This document shows, one piece after another, positions 1 through 8,655 of a stretch of 64,000 bases of DNA. Origin of the DNA: Methylobacterium sp. WL1 (GTDB lineage Bacteria; Pseudomonadota; Alphaproteobacteria; Rhizobiales; Beijerinckiaceae); NCBI RefSeq assembly GCF_008000895.1, contig NZ_CP042823.1, positions 3,314,001 to 3,378,000 on the forward strand. The letters are read 5' to 3'. Below the pieces are notes generated by a model. That model saw only the letters and a program-made list of their open reading frames with translations, did not search any database and was not told the origin of the DNA. The position numbers and the translations under genes are program-made. Position 1 is the stretch's first letter. Each line of letters begins with the position of its first letter.

Positions 1-1103
1 TGGTCGGGGTCTACACGGATGCCGAGGGCAAGGTGCCGCGCCTGCGCGCCGTGCAGACCGCCGAGAAGCGCTGGATCGAGAAGGGTCTGCCGAAGACCTA
101 CCGGCCGATCGAGGGGACCAAGCCGTTCCGCGACGCGGTCCAGGCCCTGCTGTTCGGTGCGGGCGCCCCGATCCTGACGCAGAACCGCACCGCGACGCTC
201 CAGAGCATCGGCGGCACCGGCGCCCTCAAGACCGGCGCCGACGTGCTCGCGGTGCTCAATCCCGGCGCCACCGTGGCGGTGAGCAACCCGAGCTGGGAAA
301 ACCACAAGGCGCTGTTCACGCAGGCCGGCTTCACCGTCGTCGACTACCCGTATTTCTCGGCCGAGACCGGCGGCGTCGACTACCCGGCGATGCGCGCCTA
401 CCTCGAGACGCTGCCCAAGGGCTCGATCGTGGTGCTGCACGCCTGCTGCCACAACCCGACCGGCGCCGACCTGACGCCCGACGAGTGGCGCGACCTCGCA
501 CCCTTGCTCGCGGAGCGCGGCCTGATCCCGTTCCTCGACATCGCCTACCAGGGCTTCGGCGACGGCCTCGATGCGGACGCCGCGCCGGTGCGCCTGTTCG
601 CCGAGTCGGGTCAGGAGTTCTTCGTCGCCTCGTCGTTCTCGAAGTCGTTCTCGCTCTACGGCGAGCGCGTCGGCGCGCTGACGATCGTCGCCGAGACCCC
701 GGCTTTGAAGACCAAGGTCGAGTCCCTGGCCAAGCGGCTTGTGCGGGCGAGCTACTCGAACCCGGTGACCCACGGCGCGGCCATCGTCGAGATGGTGCTG
801 ACCGATCCGGAGCTGCGCGCCGACTGGGAGCGGGAGCTGGCCGAGATGCGTGAGCGGATCCGTTCCATGCGGGTGCGCATGGCCGACAGCCTGCAGCAGC
901 GCCACCCCGAGCGCGGTTTCGACGCGATCAAGACGCAGAAGGGCATGTTCTCCTACACCGGGCTGAGCCCCGAGGAGGCGACCCGCCTGCGCACCGAGCA
1001 CGAGGTCTATGCCCTGGAGACGGGCCGGATCTGCGTGGCGGCGGTCAACACCCACAACATCGACCACGTGGTCGATGCGATCGACGCCGTTGTGAAGGGC
1101 TGA
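1..1103 (+). CDS. Aromatic/aspartate aminotransferase, class I (5' partial)
   Basis: PLP-dependent aminotransferase that moves the amino group of aspartate or an aromatic amino acid to 2-oxoglutarate in the cytoplasm. The frame is already open at base 3 and reads GVYTDAEGK followed by PRLRAVQTAEK, the usual N-terminal block of the AspC/TyrB family. The true start therefore lies upstream; by comparison with roughly 395-residue relatives about 35 residues are missing. The first in-window start (GTG at 33) is not the real one. The PLP-binding lysine is in SSFSKSFSLYGERVG, and DIAYQGFGDG is the cofactor-ring region. The next gene starts 5 bp after the stop, so the two are probably co-transcribed. 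Substrate preference cannot be read from the sequence. Confidence 0.93.
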   Translation, partial: VGVYTDAEGKVPRLRAVQTAEKRWIEKGLPKTYRPIEGTKPFRDAVQALLFGAGAPILTQNRTATLQSIGGTGALKTGADVLAVLNPGATVAVSNPSWENHKALFTQAGFTVVDYPYFSAETGGVDYPAMRAYLETLPKGSIVVLHACCHNPTGADLTPDEWRDLAPLLAERGLIPFLDIAYQGFGDGLDADAAPVRLFAESGQEFFVASSFSKSFSLYGERVGALTIVAETPALKTKVESLAKRLVRASYSNPVTHGAAIVEMVLTDPELRADWERELAEMRERIRSMRVRMADSLQQRHPERGFDAIKTQKGMFSYTGLSPEEATRLRTEHEVYALETGRICVAAVNTHNIDHVVDAIDAVVKG

Positions 1104-1107
1104 CCCG

Positions 1108-2145
1108 ATGGCGGCCCTCAAGCGCGTCTGCCGGTTCAATCTCTGGATCAACCCGGTCTTCGATGCGCGGCTGAGGGCCGAGCCCGATATCGACCTCCAG
1201 GTCGGCGACCTGCAGGGCCCGGCGGAAACGCTCGAGGCCCTGCTGGCGCAGGCGCATGTCTTCCACGTCTCCCCGGCACGGGACGAGCTGCCCCGCCGCT
1301 GGCACGTCACCGACGGCCTTCTGGCCGGCTGCCCGAACCTGCTGGCGGTGTCGTCCGGCGGGGCGGGCTTCGACACGGTGGACGCGGCCGCCTGTACCCG
1401 GGCGGGCGTCGCCGTGGTCAACCAGGTCGGCGGCAATGCCCGCTCGGTGGCGGAACTTGCCATCGGCCTGATGCTCGCCGTCTCGCGCAAGATCTGCGTC
1501 TCGGACCGGCTGCTGCGGACGGAACGGGGCTTCTCGCGGGAATCGCTGATGGGCCACGAGATCGGCGGCGCGACCCTCGGGCTCGTCGGCATCGGCCATA
1601 CTGGTCGGGAGGTCGCAAAGCTCGCCCGCGGGTTCGACATGCGGGTCCTGGCCTACGACCCGCTGCTCGCGGCCGACGAGATCCGAGCGCGCGGCGCAGA
1701 GCCGGTGGATCGCGCGCGGCTGCTCGCCGAGTCCGACATCGTGTCCCTGCATTGCCCGCTCGACGACACGACCCGGGGCAGCTTCGACGCCACGACCTTC
1801 GCGGCCATGAAGTCCGGCGCGCTGTTCATCACCACGGCCCGGGGCGGCGTTCACGACGAGGCGGCTTTGGCCGATGCCCTCACGGCCGGCCATCTCGCGG
1901 GGGCCGGCCTCGACGTGTGGGCACCGGAGCCCCCGCCCCGTGATTCCGGCCTGCTGCAGCTCGACACCGTGGTGGCGACCTACCACACCGCCGGCGTCAC
2001 CCACGAGGCGCGCCGGAACGTGGCCTCCTGGGGCGCCGAGCAGATCATCGGCCTTCTGCGCGGTGAGACCCCGCCCCGCCTGGTGAACCCGGAAGTCTGG
2101 CCGGCCGTGCTGGAGCGTCGGGCGCGGCTGTTCGGGGCTCCGTAG
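1108..2145 (+). CDS. D-isomer-specific 2-hydroxyacid dehydrogenase
   Basis: NAD(P)-dependent oxidoreductase interconverting a 2-hydroxyacid and a 2-oxoacid. It has the family layout: a split catalytic domain (about 1-110 and 300-345) around a Rossmann domain with GIGHTG at residues 161-166. The catalytic triad is in place: Arg245 in TTARGG, Glu274 in APEPPP and His293 in TYHTAG. The length of 345 aa is normal. It follows the aminotransferase by 4 bp. Such a pair could act in sequence (amino acid to 2-oxoacid to 2-hydroxyacid), but that is inference. The substrate is unknown; phosphoglycerate, glyoxylate/hydroxypyruvate and aromatic 2-oxoacids are all possible. Confidence 0.9.
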   Translation: MAALKRVCRFNLWINPVFDARLRAEPDIDLQVGDLQGPAETLEALLAQAHVFHVSPARDELPRRWHVTDGLLAGCPNLLAVSSGGAGFDTVDAAACTRAGVAVVNQVGGNARSVAELAIGLMLAVSRKICVSDRLLRTERGFSRESLMGHEIGGATLGLVGIGHTGREVAKLARGFDMRVLAYDPLLAADEIRARGAEPVDRARLLAESDIVSLHCPLDDTTRGSFDATTFAAMKSGALFITTARGGVHDEAALADALTAGHLAGAGLDVWAPEPPPRDSGLLQLDTVVATYHTAGVTHEARRNVASWGAEQIIGLLRGETPPRLVNPEVWPAVLERRARLFGAP

Positions 2146-2309
2146 CCAGACCGCGGCGTCGAAGCCACGCGCGAACCGCCTGCCCGCGATGTTGCGCGAC
2201 AGCAACGCGCCGGCCCTGCCTGCGGGCAGTTTTGAGCGCTCGTAAGATATCCCACGGCTAGTTCAAAGTCATTCCAAGTTTTACGCCGGGCACAGGCCCG
2301 CGATCAAGC

Positions 2310-4544
2310 TTGACCGTTTTGGTTCACAGAAACCATACCGGCAGCCTGAACGCAGCTTGGCTTGAGAACGTGGCGAAAACCTTCAAACAATCCGGACCGA
2401 TTACTTCTTGTCGGGGCGCAAAGTTCGCTGCGTCGGCGCTCATCATCGGCTGCTCTGCTGTGATGAGCTCGGATCGGGCTCAGGCAGAACCTGCATTCGA
2501 GGCGAATCACGAGGTCCAGCTCGAAGAACTCTCGGTCACCGGTCAGGGCGGTCCGTCCCGGGCCCCGGAGGGCTACGCCCCCGCGACCACGATCAGCGCC
2601 ACCCGCACCGATACGCCCCTGCGCGACGTCCCGCAGACGGTCGTGCCGGTAACCCGGCAGGTGCTGGAGGACGCGGCCGCTACGCGGATCGACACCGCCC
2701 TCGACCTGGCCGGCGTCGGCCGCGCCAACAGTTTCGGCGGCCTCGGCCTGACCGAAGTCACGATCCGCGGCTTCTCCGTGTTCGACTATTATCGCAACGG
2801 ATTCCCGATCAGTCGGGGCTACCCGAACGCGCCGGACATCGTCGCGATCGAGCGGATCGAAGTGCTCAAGGGTCCGTCGGCCTTCCTGTACGGACGCGGC
2901 GATCCCGGCGGCACCTTCAACATCGTCACCAAGCAGCCCTTGGCCGAGCGATCGCTGGCGATCGGCACGCAGTACGGCAGCTACGGCGCCAAGCGCAGCA
3001 CCTTCGACGCCACCGGGGCGCTCGACGAAAACGGCCAGGTGCTCGCCCGCATCACCGGCGCGGTGGAGGACAACGGCAGTTTTCGCGATTTCGTGAGCGG
3101 AGACCGCTACCACGTCGCCCCCGTCCTTGCCTGGAAGCCCAGCGCGGACACGACGATCACCCTGGAAGGCGCCTTCGTCAGCACCGGCACGACCTTCGAT
3201 CGCGGCATCGTCCCCCTCCAGGGCCGACTGCGCAACGTCCCGCGCTCCCGCTTCCTCGGCGAGCCTGGCCTGCCGCAGAGCGTGGTCCAGGACGCCCTGG
3301 GCCAGCTGCGGATCGAGCACCGGTTCGACCAGGACTGGGTGCTCACGGCCGGCGCGCAGGTGCTCGGCGGGTCCCTGAAGAGCTGGGGCGTCGGCGCGGC
3401 CGCCAACGGCTTCCTGCCGGACGGCCGCAACCTGCGCCGGAACCTGGAACGGCGCGACCTGACGTGGTCCGACACCGATGTGCAGGTCAACTTGGCGGGC
3501 AAGTTCGACACCGGCTTCCTGCACCACACGCTGCTGCTCGGCCTCGAATACGACCGCTACCGCTACCGGGAGATCTTCGACCGCTCGAACGCCGCAACCT
3601 ATCCGTTCCTGCTCGACCTGCTGGCGCCGCGCTATGGCCAGGCGCTGCCGCGCAGCCTGCCCACCATCACCAACTTCCTGCAGCACACGGAGAGCTACGC
3701 GGGCTACGTCCAGGACCAGATCGACGTCACCCCTCAGCTGCACGCCCTGGTGGGGGTCCGGGTCGAGGATGTCGGACAGGACTCGACGTCCTATCGGAAT
3801 AACCGCACGACGAACCTGCGCGGCACGGAGGCGCTGCCGCGCTTCGGCTTGGTCTACGATCTGTCCGACGCGGTCGCGGTCTACGGAAACTACGCGCGCT
3901 CGTTCAAGCCCAGCACCGGCTTCGACCGGCGCGCCCAGCCCCTCGCCTTCGAGGGCGGCGAGGGCTACGAGGCCGGCGTGAAGGTCGGCCTGCTCGAAGG
4001 GCGGCTCAACGCCACCGCGGCCGTGTTCGACATCCGGCGCACCAACGTCCCGACCACGGACCCGGTCGATTCCGCTTTCAACGTCGCCGCCGGCGTGGTG
4101 CAGAGCCGCGGCTTCGATCTCACCCTGGCAGGCGAGCTGGCGCCGGGCCTGCGCGTGATCGGCACCTACACCTATGTCGATGCGGCGGTGGCGCGGGACA
4201 ACACGATCCCGGTCGGGACCCGACTGGCCAACATTCCTGCCAACAGCTTTGCCATGCAGGCGGTCTACGAGGTCCAGGGCGGCGCCCTGAAGGGGCTCGG
4301 CTTCGGGGGCGGGCTCAACGTGGTCGGCCAGCGCGTCGCCGGGACGGCCGTGTCGACGTTCACGATGCCCGCCTACACGGTGGTGAACTTGATATCGTAT
4401 TATCAGATCACGCCGGATGTCCGGGTCTACCTCAACGTCGACAACCTGTTCGACGCGATCTACTACGACAGCGCCTTCCAGAACCGCTACGCCACCCCGG
4501 GCCAGCCGCGCACCATCATGGGCGGCGTCGCAGCGCGGTTCTGA
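2310..4544 (+). CDS. TonB-dependent siderophore receptor
   Basis: Outer-membrane gated porin taking up ferric siderophores with energy from TonB-ExbB-ExbD. After a signal peptide (hydrophobic FAASALIIGCSAV, probable cleavage after RAQA) comes a TonB-box-like LEELSVTG. The plug domain holds IERIEVLKGPSAFLYGRGDPGG, and a long beta-barrel ends in the aromatic terminus VAARF. There is no N-terminal STN signalling domain, so it is a transporter rather than a transducer. The longest frame begins at a TTG at 2310. A GTG at 2370 would give a more ordinary 39-residue signal peptide and may be the true start. No siderophore synthesis gene is adjacent. A FhuF-type reductase lies 48 kb away in this window. 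Confidence 0.93.
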   Translation: MTVLVHRNHTGSLNAAWLENVAKTFKQSGPITSCRGAKFAASALIIGCSAVMSSDRAQAEPAFEANHEVQLEELSVTGQGGPSRAPEGYAPATTISATRTDTPLRDVPQTVVPVTRQVLEDAAATRIDTALDLAGVGRANSFGGLGLTEVTIRGFSVFDYYRNGFPISRGYPNAPDIVAIERIEVLKGPSAFLYGRGDPGGTFNIVTKQPLAERSLAIGTQYGSYGAKRSTFDATGALDENGQVLARITGAVEDNGSFRDFVSGDRYHVAPVLAWKPSADTTITLEGAFVSTGTTFDRGIVPLQGRLRNVPRSRFLGEPGLPQSVVQDALGQLRIEHRFDQDWVLTAGAQVLGGSLKSWGVGAAANGFLPDGRNLRRNLERRDLTWSDTDVQVNLAGKFDTGFLHHTLLLGLEYDRYRYREIFDRSNAATYPFLLDLLAPRYGQALPRSLPTITNFLQHTESYAGYVQDQIDVTPQLHALVGVRVEDVGQDSTSYRNNRTTNLRGTEALPRFGLVYDLSDAVAVYGNYARSFKPSTGFDRRAQPLAFEGGEGYEAGVKVGLLEGRLNATAAVFDIRRTNVPTTDPVDSAFNVAAGVVQSRGFDLTLAGELAPGLRVIGTYTYVDAAVARDNTIPVGTRLANIPANSFAMQAVYEVQGGALKGLGFGGGLNVVGQRVAGTAVSTFTMPAYTVVNLISYYQITPDVRVYLNVDNLFDAIYYDSAFQNRYATPGQPRTIMGGVAARF

Positions 4545-4556
4545 CGGCCACCGGCC

Positions 4557-5354
4557 CTACGCCGAGGCTGCGCGCATCCAGCCGAGGCCCGCCTCTGTGC
4601 CCGCGGCCGGGTGATATTCGCAGCCGATGAAGCCGGCATAGCCAACGGCTTCCAGCGCTTCGAGGATCGGGTCGAACGCGATGGTACCGGTGCCGGGCTC
4701 GTGCCGGCCGGGATTGTCGGCGATCTGGACATGGGCGATCAGCGGTGCGTGTGCCCGGATCAGCGCCGCCGGGTCATGGCCGAGGCAGACGCAGTGATAG
4801 GCGTCGAACAGCAGCTTGACGTTGTCCCGGCCCACGGCACGGATCGCATCCACGGCCTTGAGCGGGTCGTCGATCACGTAATCGGCGATGGAGCCCGGGC
4901 CGATCGGCTCGACGATCACCGTCATGCCGCGGGCCTTGGCGGCGTCGGCCGCGAAGGCGAGGTTGTCGAGATAGGTGTCCCACAGCCGCGCGGGCTCGGC
5001 GCCGGCCGGCCGGACGCCCGCCATCGGGTGGACCATCCGGCAGCCGAGCTGCGCGACATAGTCCAGGGTCGGCTCGATGGTGGAGCGGAAATACGCGACC
5101 TTGTCCGGCAGGGCCGCGAAGCCCTTCTCCCCCTTGGAGGCGTCGCCGGCCGGAAAGCCGGTCTGAACCAGCGGCACGCCGGCCCGATCGAGCCAGGCCG
5201 CAACGTCCCGGGCCGGGGTCGCGAACAGGTTGGGGTGCTCCACCGCCCGGAACCCGGCTCGGGCCGCGGCGGCGAACCGCTCCGCCAGCGGCCGCTCCGT
5301 GAACAGGAACCCGCAATGGCCACTGAGGCGGTCGGAAAAGGTACCGAGCTTCAT
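4557..5354 (-). CDS. Hydroxypyruvate isomerase-like TIM-barrel protein (Hyi/OtnI family)
   Basis: Xylose-isomerase-like TIM-barrel enzyme, 265 aa. The family isomerises hydroxypyruvate to tartronate semialdehyde, or 2-oxotetronates to 3-oxotetronates. The metal ligands expected from the family are visible: Glu149 in VEPIGPG, Asp184 in FDAYH, Gln210 in AHVQIAD and Glu246 in GCEYHPA. It is the second gene of a minus-strand pair, starting 3 bp after the stop of the racemase-like gene at 5358-6029. That pair is preceded by a LacI-type operator. A sugar-acid role fits the neighbours. Hydroxypyruvate versus 2-oxotetronate cannot be separated from sequence alone, and no OtnK or OtnC partner is present here. 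Confidence 0.85.
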   Translation of the reverse strand: MKLGTFSDRLSGHCGFLFTERPLAERFAAAARAGFRAVEHPNLFATPARDVAAWLDRAGVPLVQTGFPAGDASKGEKGFAALPDKVAYFRSTIEPTLDYVAQLGCRMVHPMAGVRPAGAEPARLWDTYLDNLAFAADAAKARGMTVIVEPIGPGSIADYVIDDPLKAVDAIRAVGRDNVKLLFDAYHCVCLGHDPAALIRAHAPLIAHVQIADNPGRHEPGTGTIAFDPILEALEAVGYAGFIGCEYHPAAGTEAGLGWMRAASA

Positions 5355-5357
5355 GGA

Positions 5358-6029
5358 TCAGGCCCTCCCAGCCGTCTCGATCATCGCGCGCATCCGGTCC
5401 ACCGCCGCGTGGGGCGCCGTCAGGACCGGGACATCGACCACCGCGCGCACGGCCTCGGCCGCCCGGGAGGTCGAGAAATGCGCCAGCATGATCGCGTCGC
5501 AGTCGGACAGTTCCGAAGCGCGGGCCGCGATCAGCCGGTTGTGGGTCTCGGCGTCGCCGGCGCGCAGGCGCACCATGGCGTCGTCCACCAGGATCGTCCG
5601 CAGGCTCGCCGGCCGGCCGGCCTGGCCGACGAATTCCTCGAACTCATCGGTCATGGTGCCGATCGAGGGGCCGAAGGTCGCCAGCATGCCGATGCGCTCG
5701 CCTTGCGCGATCGCCGCCCGGAACATCGCCTCGTTCGGCTTGAGCACCGGCACCGGCACGGACTCGATCAGCCGGTCGATGGCCGGTCCGAAGGCCGAGC
5801 AGGTGATCAGGATGCCGTCGGCGCCCATGTCGTGACCGTAGCGCCCAAACCGGACGAACCGGTCGATCATCCCTTCCGAGATCTCGCCGGGTTCCTTGGC
5901 CCGGTCGAGGGACAGGCCGTCATCCAGCAGGTTGACCGTCTCGGCCTCGGGCCAGCGCTCCGTGAAGGCCGCCTGGATCGGAGCCATCGCGACCGGTGTC
6001 GCGTGCAGGAGGACGATGCGCGGGGCCAT
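5358..6029 (-). CDS. Aspartate/glutamate racemase superfamily protein with one of the two catalytic cysteines
   Basis: A 223-aa protein of the Asp/Glu/hydantoin racemase fold (two similar alpha/beta lobes). The first lobe keeps the catalytic cysteine, Cys77 in ILITCSAFGP. At the matching site of the second lobe, where racemases carry a second Cys, it reads LAHFSTSRA near residue 184. A two-base racemase mechanism is therefore doubtful. Single-Cys relatives include decarboxylases and isomerases, but in arylmalonate decarboxylase it is the other cysteine that is kept. First gene of a pair with the Hyi-like isomerase. A 14-bp LacI-type operator lies 53 bp upstream. The substrate is unknown. Confidence 0.8.
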   Translation of the reverse strand: MAPRIVLLHATPVAMAPIQAAFTERWPEAETVNLLDDGLSLDRAKEPGEISEGMIDRFVRFGRYGHDMGADGILITCSAFGPAIDRLIESVPVPVLKPNEAMFRAAIAQGERIGMLATFGPSIGTMTDEFEEFVGQAGRPASLRTILVDDAMVRLRAGDAETHNRLIAARASELSDCDAIMLAHFSTSRAAEAVRAVVDVPVLTAPHAAVDRMRAMIETAGRA

Positions 6030-6081
6030 GTTGTCTCCCGGGATGCGGCGCGGTTGGGCGTCCGTTTGGCGATGACGGTGT

Positions 6082-6095
6082 TGTAAGCGATTTCA
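6082..6095. promoter_or_regulatory. LacI-type operator before the racemase-hyi pair
   Basis: TGTAAGCGATTTCA matches the perfect palindrome TGAAAGCGCTTTCA at 7267-7280 in 12 of 14 positions and keeps the central CG typical of LacI/GalR sites. It lies 53 bp before the start at 6029, a usual place for repression. That the regulator at 6125-7177 binds here is inference. Confidence 0.65.
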
Positions 6096-6124
6096 AAACG
6101 GTGGCAAGATATCGCTGATCCGCT

Positions 6125-7177
6125 TCAATCGAGGTTCTGCTTGCGCGGCGGCGCCGTGCTGGCGCGCAGGATCAGCTCGGCGTCGATCTGGGTCAGGCGC
6201 ACCATCGGGCGGCCCTGCATCCGGGCGATCAGGTGGTCCCCGGCAGCGTGGCCGATCTCGGCGGAATGGATCCGGATGGTGGTCAGCGCCGGGTCGAGGA
6301 AGGGTGCGAAATCGGAATCGTTGTGGCCGATCACCGAAAGGTCGCCGGGTACGTCGAGCCCCCTTGCCCGGGCCTCGATCATCGCCCCGAAGGCGATCTG
6401 GTCGGTGCCGCAGATGATCGCGGTGGGCGGACGCCCGCCCGCCAGCATCTGGCGGAAGCCGTCGCGGCCGCCCCCGATGCCATAGGAGATCTCGATGTCG
6501 TGCTCGGGGGCGAGCGTCAGGCCGCGCGCCGCCAGCGCCTGCGCGATGCCGGTGACGCGGGCGCCGCCGCGGTCGTTGTCCTTGCGCAGGCCGGAGATCA
6601 CCCCGATCCGGCGATGGCCCAAATCGATCAGGTAGTTCGCCGCCCGGGCTGCGGAAGCGGCGTTGTCGAAGCCGACGCAGGGACGCTCCCGCGACAGGCT
6701 GAAGGTCTGCACCATCGGGATGCCATGCCGGGCGATGCGGGCATGGAGATCCGGGTGGTGGATGTCGCCGACCAGCATCAGCCCGTCGACGCCGCGTTCC
6801 AGCAAGAAGGTCGCCTCGCGCAGCTCGTCCTCGAGGTCGTAGCCGGCATTGGCGGCGACCAGGGTGTAGTCGGCCTGTCGGAGCCGCTCTTGGAAGCTCG
6901 ACAGGACGCGCACGAACGCTTCGTTCTCGATGTTGGGGACCACGGCCCCGACGGCCATGAACCGGCGGGTCGAGAGGGCCCGCGCGGCGCCGTTGGCAAC
7001 GAAGCCGAGATCCTGCGCGGCGCGCATCACGGCGTCCCGCTTGTCGGCCCGGACCCCGGCCGAGCCGTTGAGCACCCGGGAGACCGTCGCGGTCGAGACC
7101 CCGGCGCGATGGGCCACGTCCCGCGCCACCGGGCTGCGCGACGGCGGTTCGAGGATCTCACCCGGCCCATCCAACAC
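6125..7177 (-). CDS. LacI family transcriptional regulator
   Basis: DNA-binding regulator with an N-terminal LacI helix-turn-helix (DVAHRAGVSTATVSRVLNG, about residues 20-38), the hinge region, and a periplasmic-binding-protein-like effector domain to the end (about residues 70-345). The annotated start is a GTG at 7177 with GGGGAGAG upstream. No in-frame ATG precedes the helix-turn-helix. It sits between the minus-strand racemase-hyi pair and the plus-strand hydroxyacid dehydrogenase operon. Each arm has a LacI-type palindrome, and the site at 7267-7280 also lies about 90 bp before its own start, so autoregulation is likely. The effector is probably a sugar acid from this pathway, but that is not shown. 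Confidence 0.93.
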   Translation of the reverse strand: MLDGPGEILEPPSRSPVARDVAHRAGVSTATVSRVLNGSAGVRADKRDAVMRAAQDLGFVANGAARALSTRRFMAVGAVVPNIENEAFVRVLSSFQERLRQADYTLVAANAGYDLEDELREATFLLERGVDGLMLVGDIHHPDLHARIARHGIPMVQTFSLSRERPCVGFDNAASAARAANYLIDLGHRRIGVISGLRKDNDRGGARVTGIAQALAARGLTLAPEHDIEISYGIGGGRDGFRQMLAGGRPPTAIICGTDQIAFGAMIEARARGLDVPGDLSVIGHNDSDFAPFLDPALTTIRIHSAEIGHAAGDHLIARMQGRPMVRLTQIDAELILRASTAPPRKQNLD

Positions 7178-7266
7178 GGAAATTCGACTCTCCCCCGGTA
7201 CGCGTCCGCGCCCAAGCGTTGCCTGGACCGGCAGTATATTGACACTCCCGAACGTTGCTGGCTATC

Positions 7267-7280
7267 TGAAAGCGCTTTCA
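7267..7280. promoter_or_regulatory. LacI-type operator, perfect 14-bp palindrome
   Basis: TGAAAGCGCTTTCA is a perfect palindrome with the central CG contacted by LacI/GalR hinge helices. It lies in the divergent region, 55 bp before the FMN dehydrogenase start (7335) and about 90 bp before lacI. A second near-identical copy is at 6082-6095. It is the strongest regulatory signal in this cluster. Confidence 0.8.
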
Positions 7281-7334
7281 ACTCGACTGCCGGCCCGCAG
7301 ACATCCGGGTCCGCTGAAAACCAGGGAGGAGGGG

Positions 7335-8642
7335 ATGGCGACGTTCGACCAGCCGGCTTCCGGCCTAGGGGCTCCCGAGCGCGAGGCCCCCACGGTGGGG
7401 CAGGCCGATACCGCGGCCCCCGGCATCGCCGGCCCGCAGGCCCTCGTCACCAGCCTCAAGCGCAGCGACGCGGTCACGCCCTATCGGTTCCGCGACCTGC
7501 TGGCACTCGACGATTTCGAGCGCCAGGCCCGACGGCTGCTGCCGCACATGATCTTCCAGTACGTGGCCGGCGGGGCCGAGACCGGGGCGGCGCTCGCCCA
7601 TAGCCGCGGTGCCTACGCCGATTATGCGCTCGTGCCGCGGCTGATGCGCGACACCTCCGGCCGCGACACCGTCACAGACCTGTTCGGCCACACCTACGCG
7701 GCCCCCTTCGGGGTCGGGCCGCTCGGCGGGGCGGCGTTCATCGCCTATCGCGGCGACATCGTTCTCGCCGAGGCGGCCCGGCGGATGAACCTGCCGATGA
7801 TCCTCAGCGCCTCCTCGCTGATCAAACTGGAGGACGTGTACGCCCAGAACCCGCAGGCCTGGTTCCAGGGCTACCTGCCGGGGGACCAGACCCGGATCGA
7901 CCGCCTGCTCGACCGGGTCGCGGCCACCGGCTATCGCACCTTCGTGGTGACGGCCGACACCCCGACGCTGGGCAACCGCGAGCACAACACCCGCAGCGGC
8001 TTCTCGATGCCGATCAAGGTCACGCCCAAGGTCGCGTGGCAGAGCGCGACCCATCCGCGCTGGCTGCTGGGCACCGTCGCCCGGACATTCCTGAAGCACG
8101 GCGCCCCGCATTTCGAGAACACCGAGGCCGAGCGCGGCCCCCCGATGATGTCGCAGGGCGCGGTGCGCAACACCATCGCGCGAGACCAGCTCTCCTGGAA
8201 GAACCTGGAGGCGATCCGCAAGCGGTGGTCCGGCAACCTCGTCGTGAAGGGGCTCCTGGCCCCCGAGGATGTTGAAATCGCGAAGGACTGCGGCGCAGAC
8301 GGCGTGATCCTGTCGACCCATGGCGGCCGCCAGCTCGACCACGCCATCGCACCCCTGGACGTGCTGCCCGAGATCGCCGCCCGGAAGGGCAACCTGAAGA
8401 TCATCGTCGACAGCGGCATCCGCCGCGGCACCGACGTGATGAAGGCCCTGGCGCTCGGCGCCGATTTCGTCCTGCTCGGCCGGCCGTTCATGTTCGGCGC
8501 GGCGCTCGGCGGTGCGGCGGGCGTCGAGCACGCCATGCGGATCCTCAAGGAGGAGCTCAACCGCGACATGGCGCTGATCGGGGTGAACCGCCTGTCCGAG
8601 CTGAACCCGGACTTCCTGCGCCGCGTCCCGCGGCGGAGCTGA
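7335..8642 (+). CDS. FMN-dependent alpha-hydroxyacid dehydrogenase (LldD-like)
   Basis: Flavoenzyme oxidising an L-2-hydroxyacid to the 2-oxoacid, in the family of L-lactate dehydrogenase, glycolate oxidase and mandelate dehydrogenase. The ATG at 7335 follows GGGAGGAGG, so the upstream extension of the frame is not coding. The product is 435 aa with an N-terminal tail of about 45 residues not typical of the family. Family motifs are present: YVAGGAETG, VTADTPTLGNRE, VVKGLLAPEDVE with the FMN-contact lysine, and STHGGRQLD with the catalytic His. IIVDSGIRRGTDVMKALALG and LLGRPFMFG bind FMN phosphate. First gene of the plus-strand arm behind the LacI operator. The substrate need not be lactate; the neighbours suggest a sugar acid. 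Confidence 0.9.
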   Translation: MATFDQPASGLGAPEREAPTVGQADTAAPGIAGPQALVTSLKRSDAVTPYRFRDLLALDDFERQARRLLPHMIFQYVAGGAETGAALAHSRGAYADYALVPRLMRDTSGRDTVTDLFGHTYAAPFGVGPLGGAAFIAYRGDIVLAEAARRMNLPMILSASSLIKLEDVYAQNPQAWFQGYLPGDQTRIDRLLDRVAATGYRTFVVTADTPTLGNREHNTRSGFSMPIKVTPKVAWQSATHPRWLLGTVARTFLKHGAPHFENTEAERGPPMMSQGAVRNTIARDQLSWKNLEAIRKRWSGNLVVKGLLAPEDVEIAKDCGADGVILSTHGGRQLDHAIAPLDVLPEIAARKGNLKIIVDSGIRRGTDVMKALALGADFVLLGRPFMFGAALGGAAGVEHAMRILKEELNRDMALIGVNRLSELNPDFLRRVPRRS

Positions 8643-8655
8643 TCCGGAGACCGGC

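Noticed and set aside
2221..2309. LacI or iron operator before the TonB receptor
   Set aside because: GAGCGCTC at 2237-2244 lacks the flanking bases of the LacI site, and no Irr or RirA consensus could be matched.
6930..7334. Upstream extension of the FMN dehydrogenase frame
   Set aside because: It runs through the lacI region and lacks family similarity; GGGAGGAGG before ATG 7335 marks the real start.
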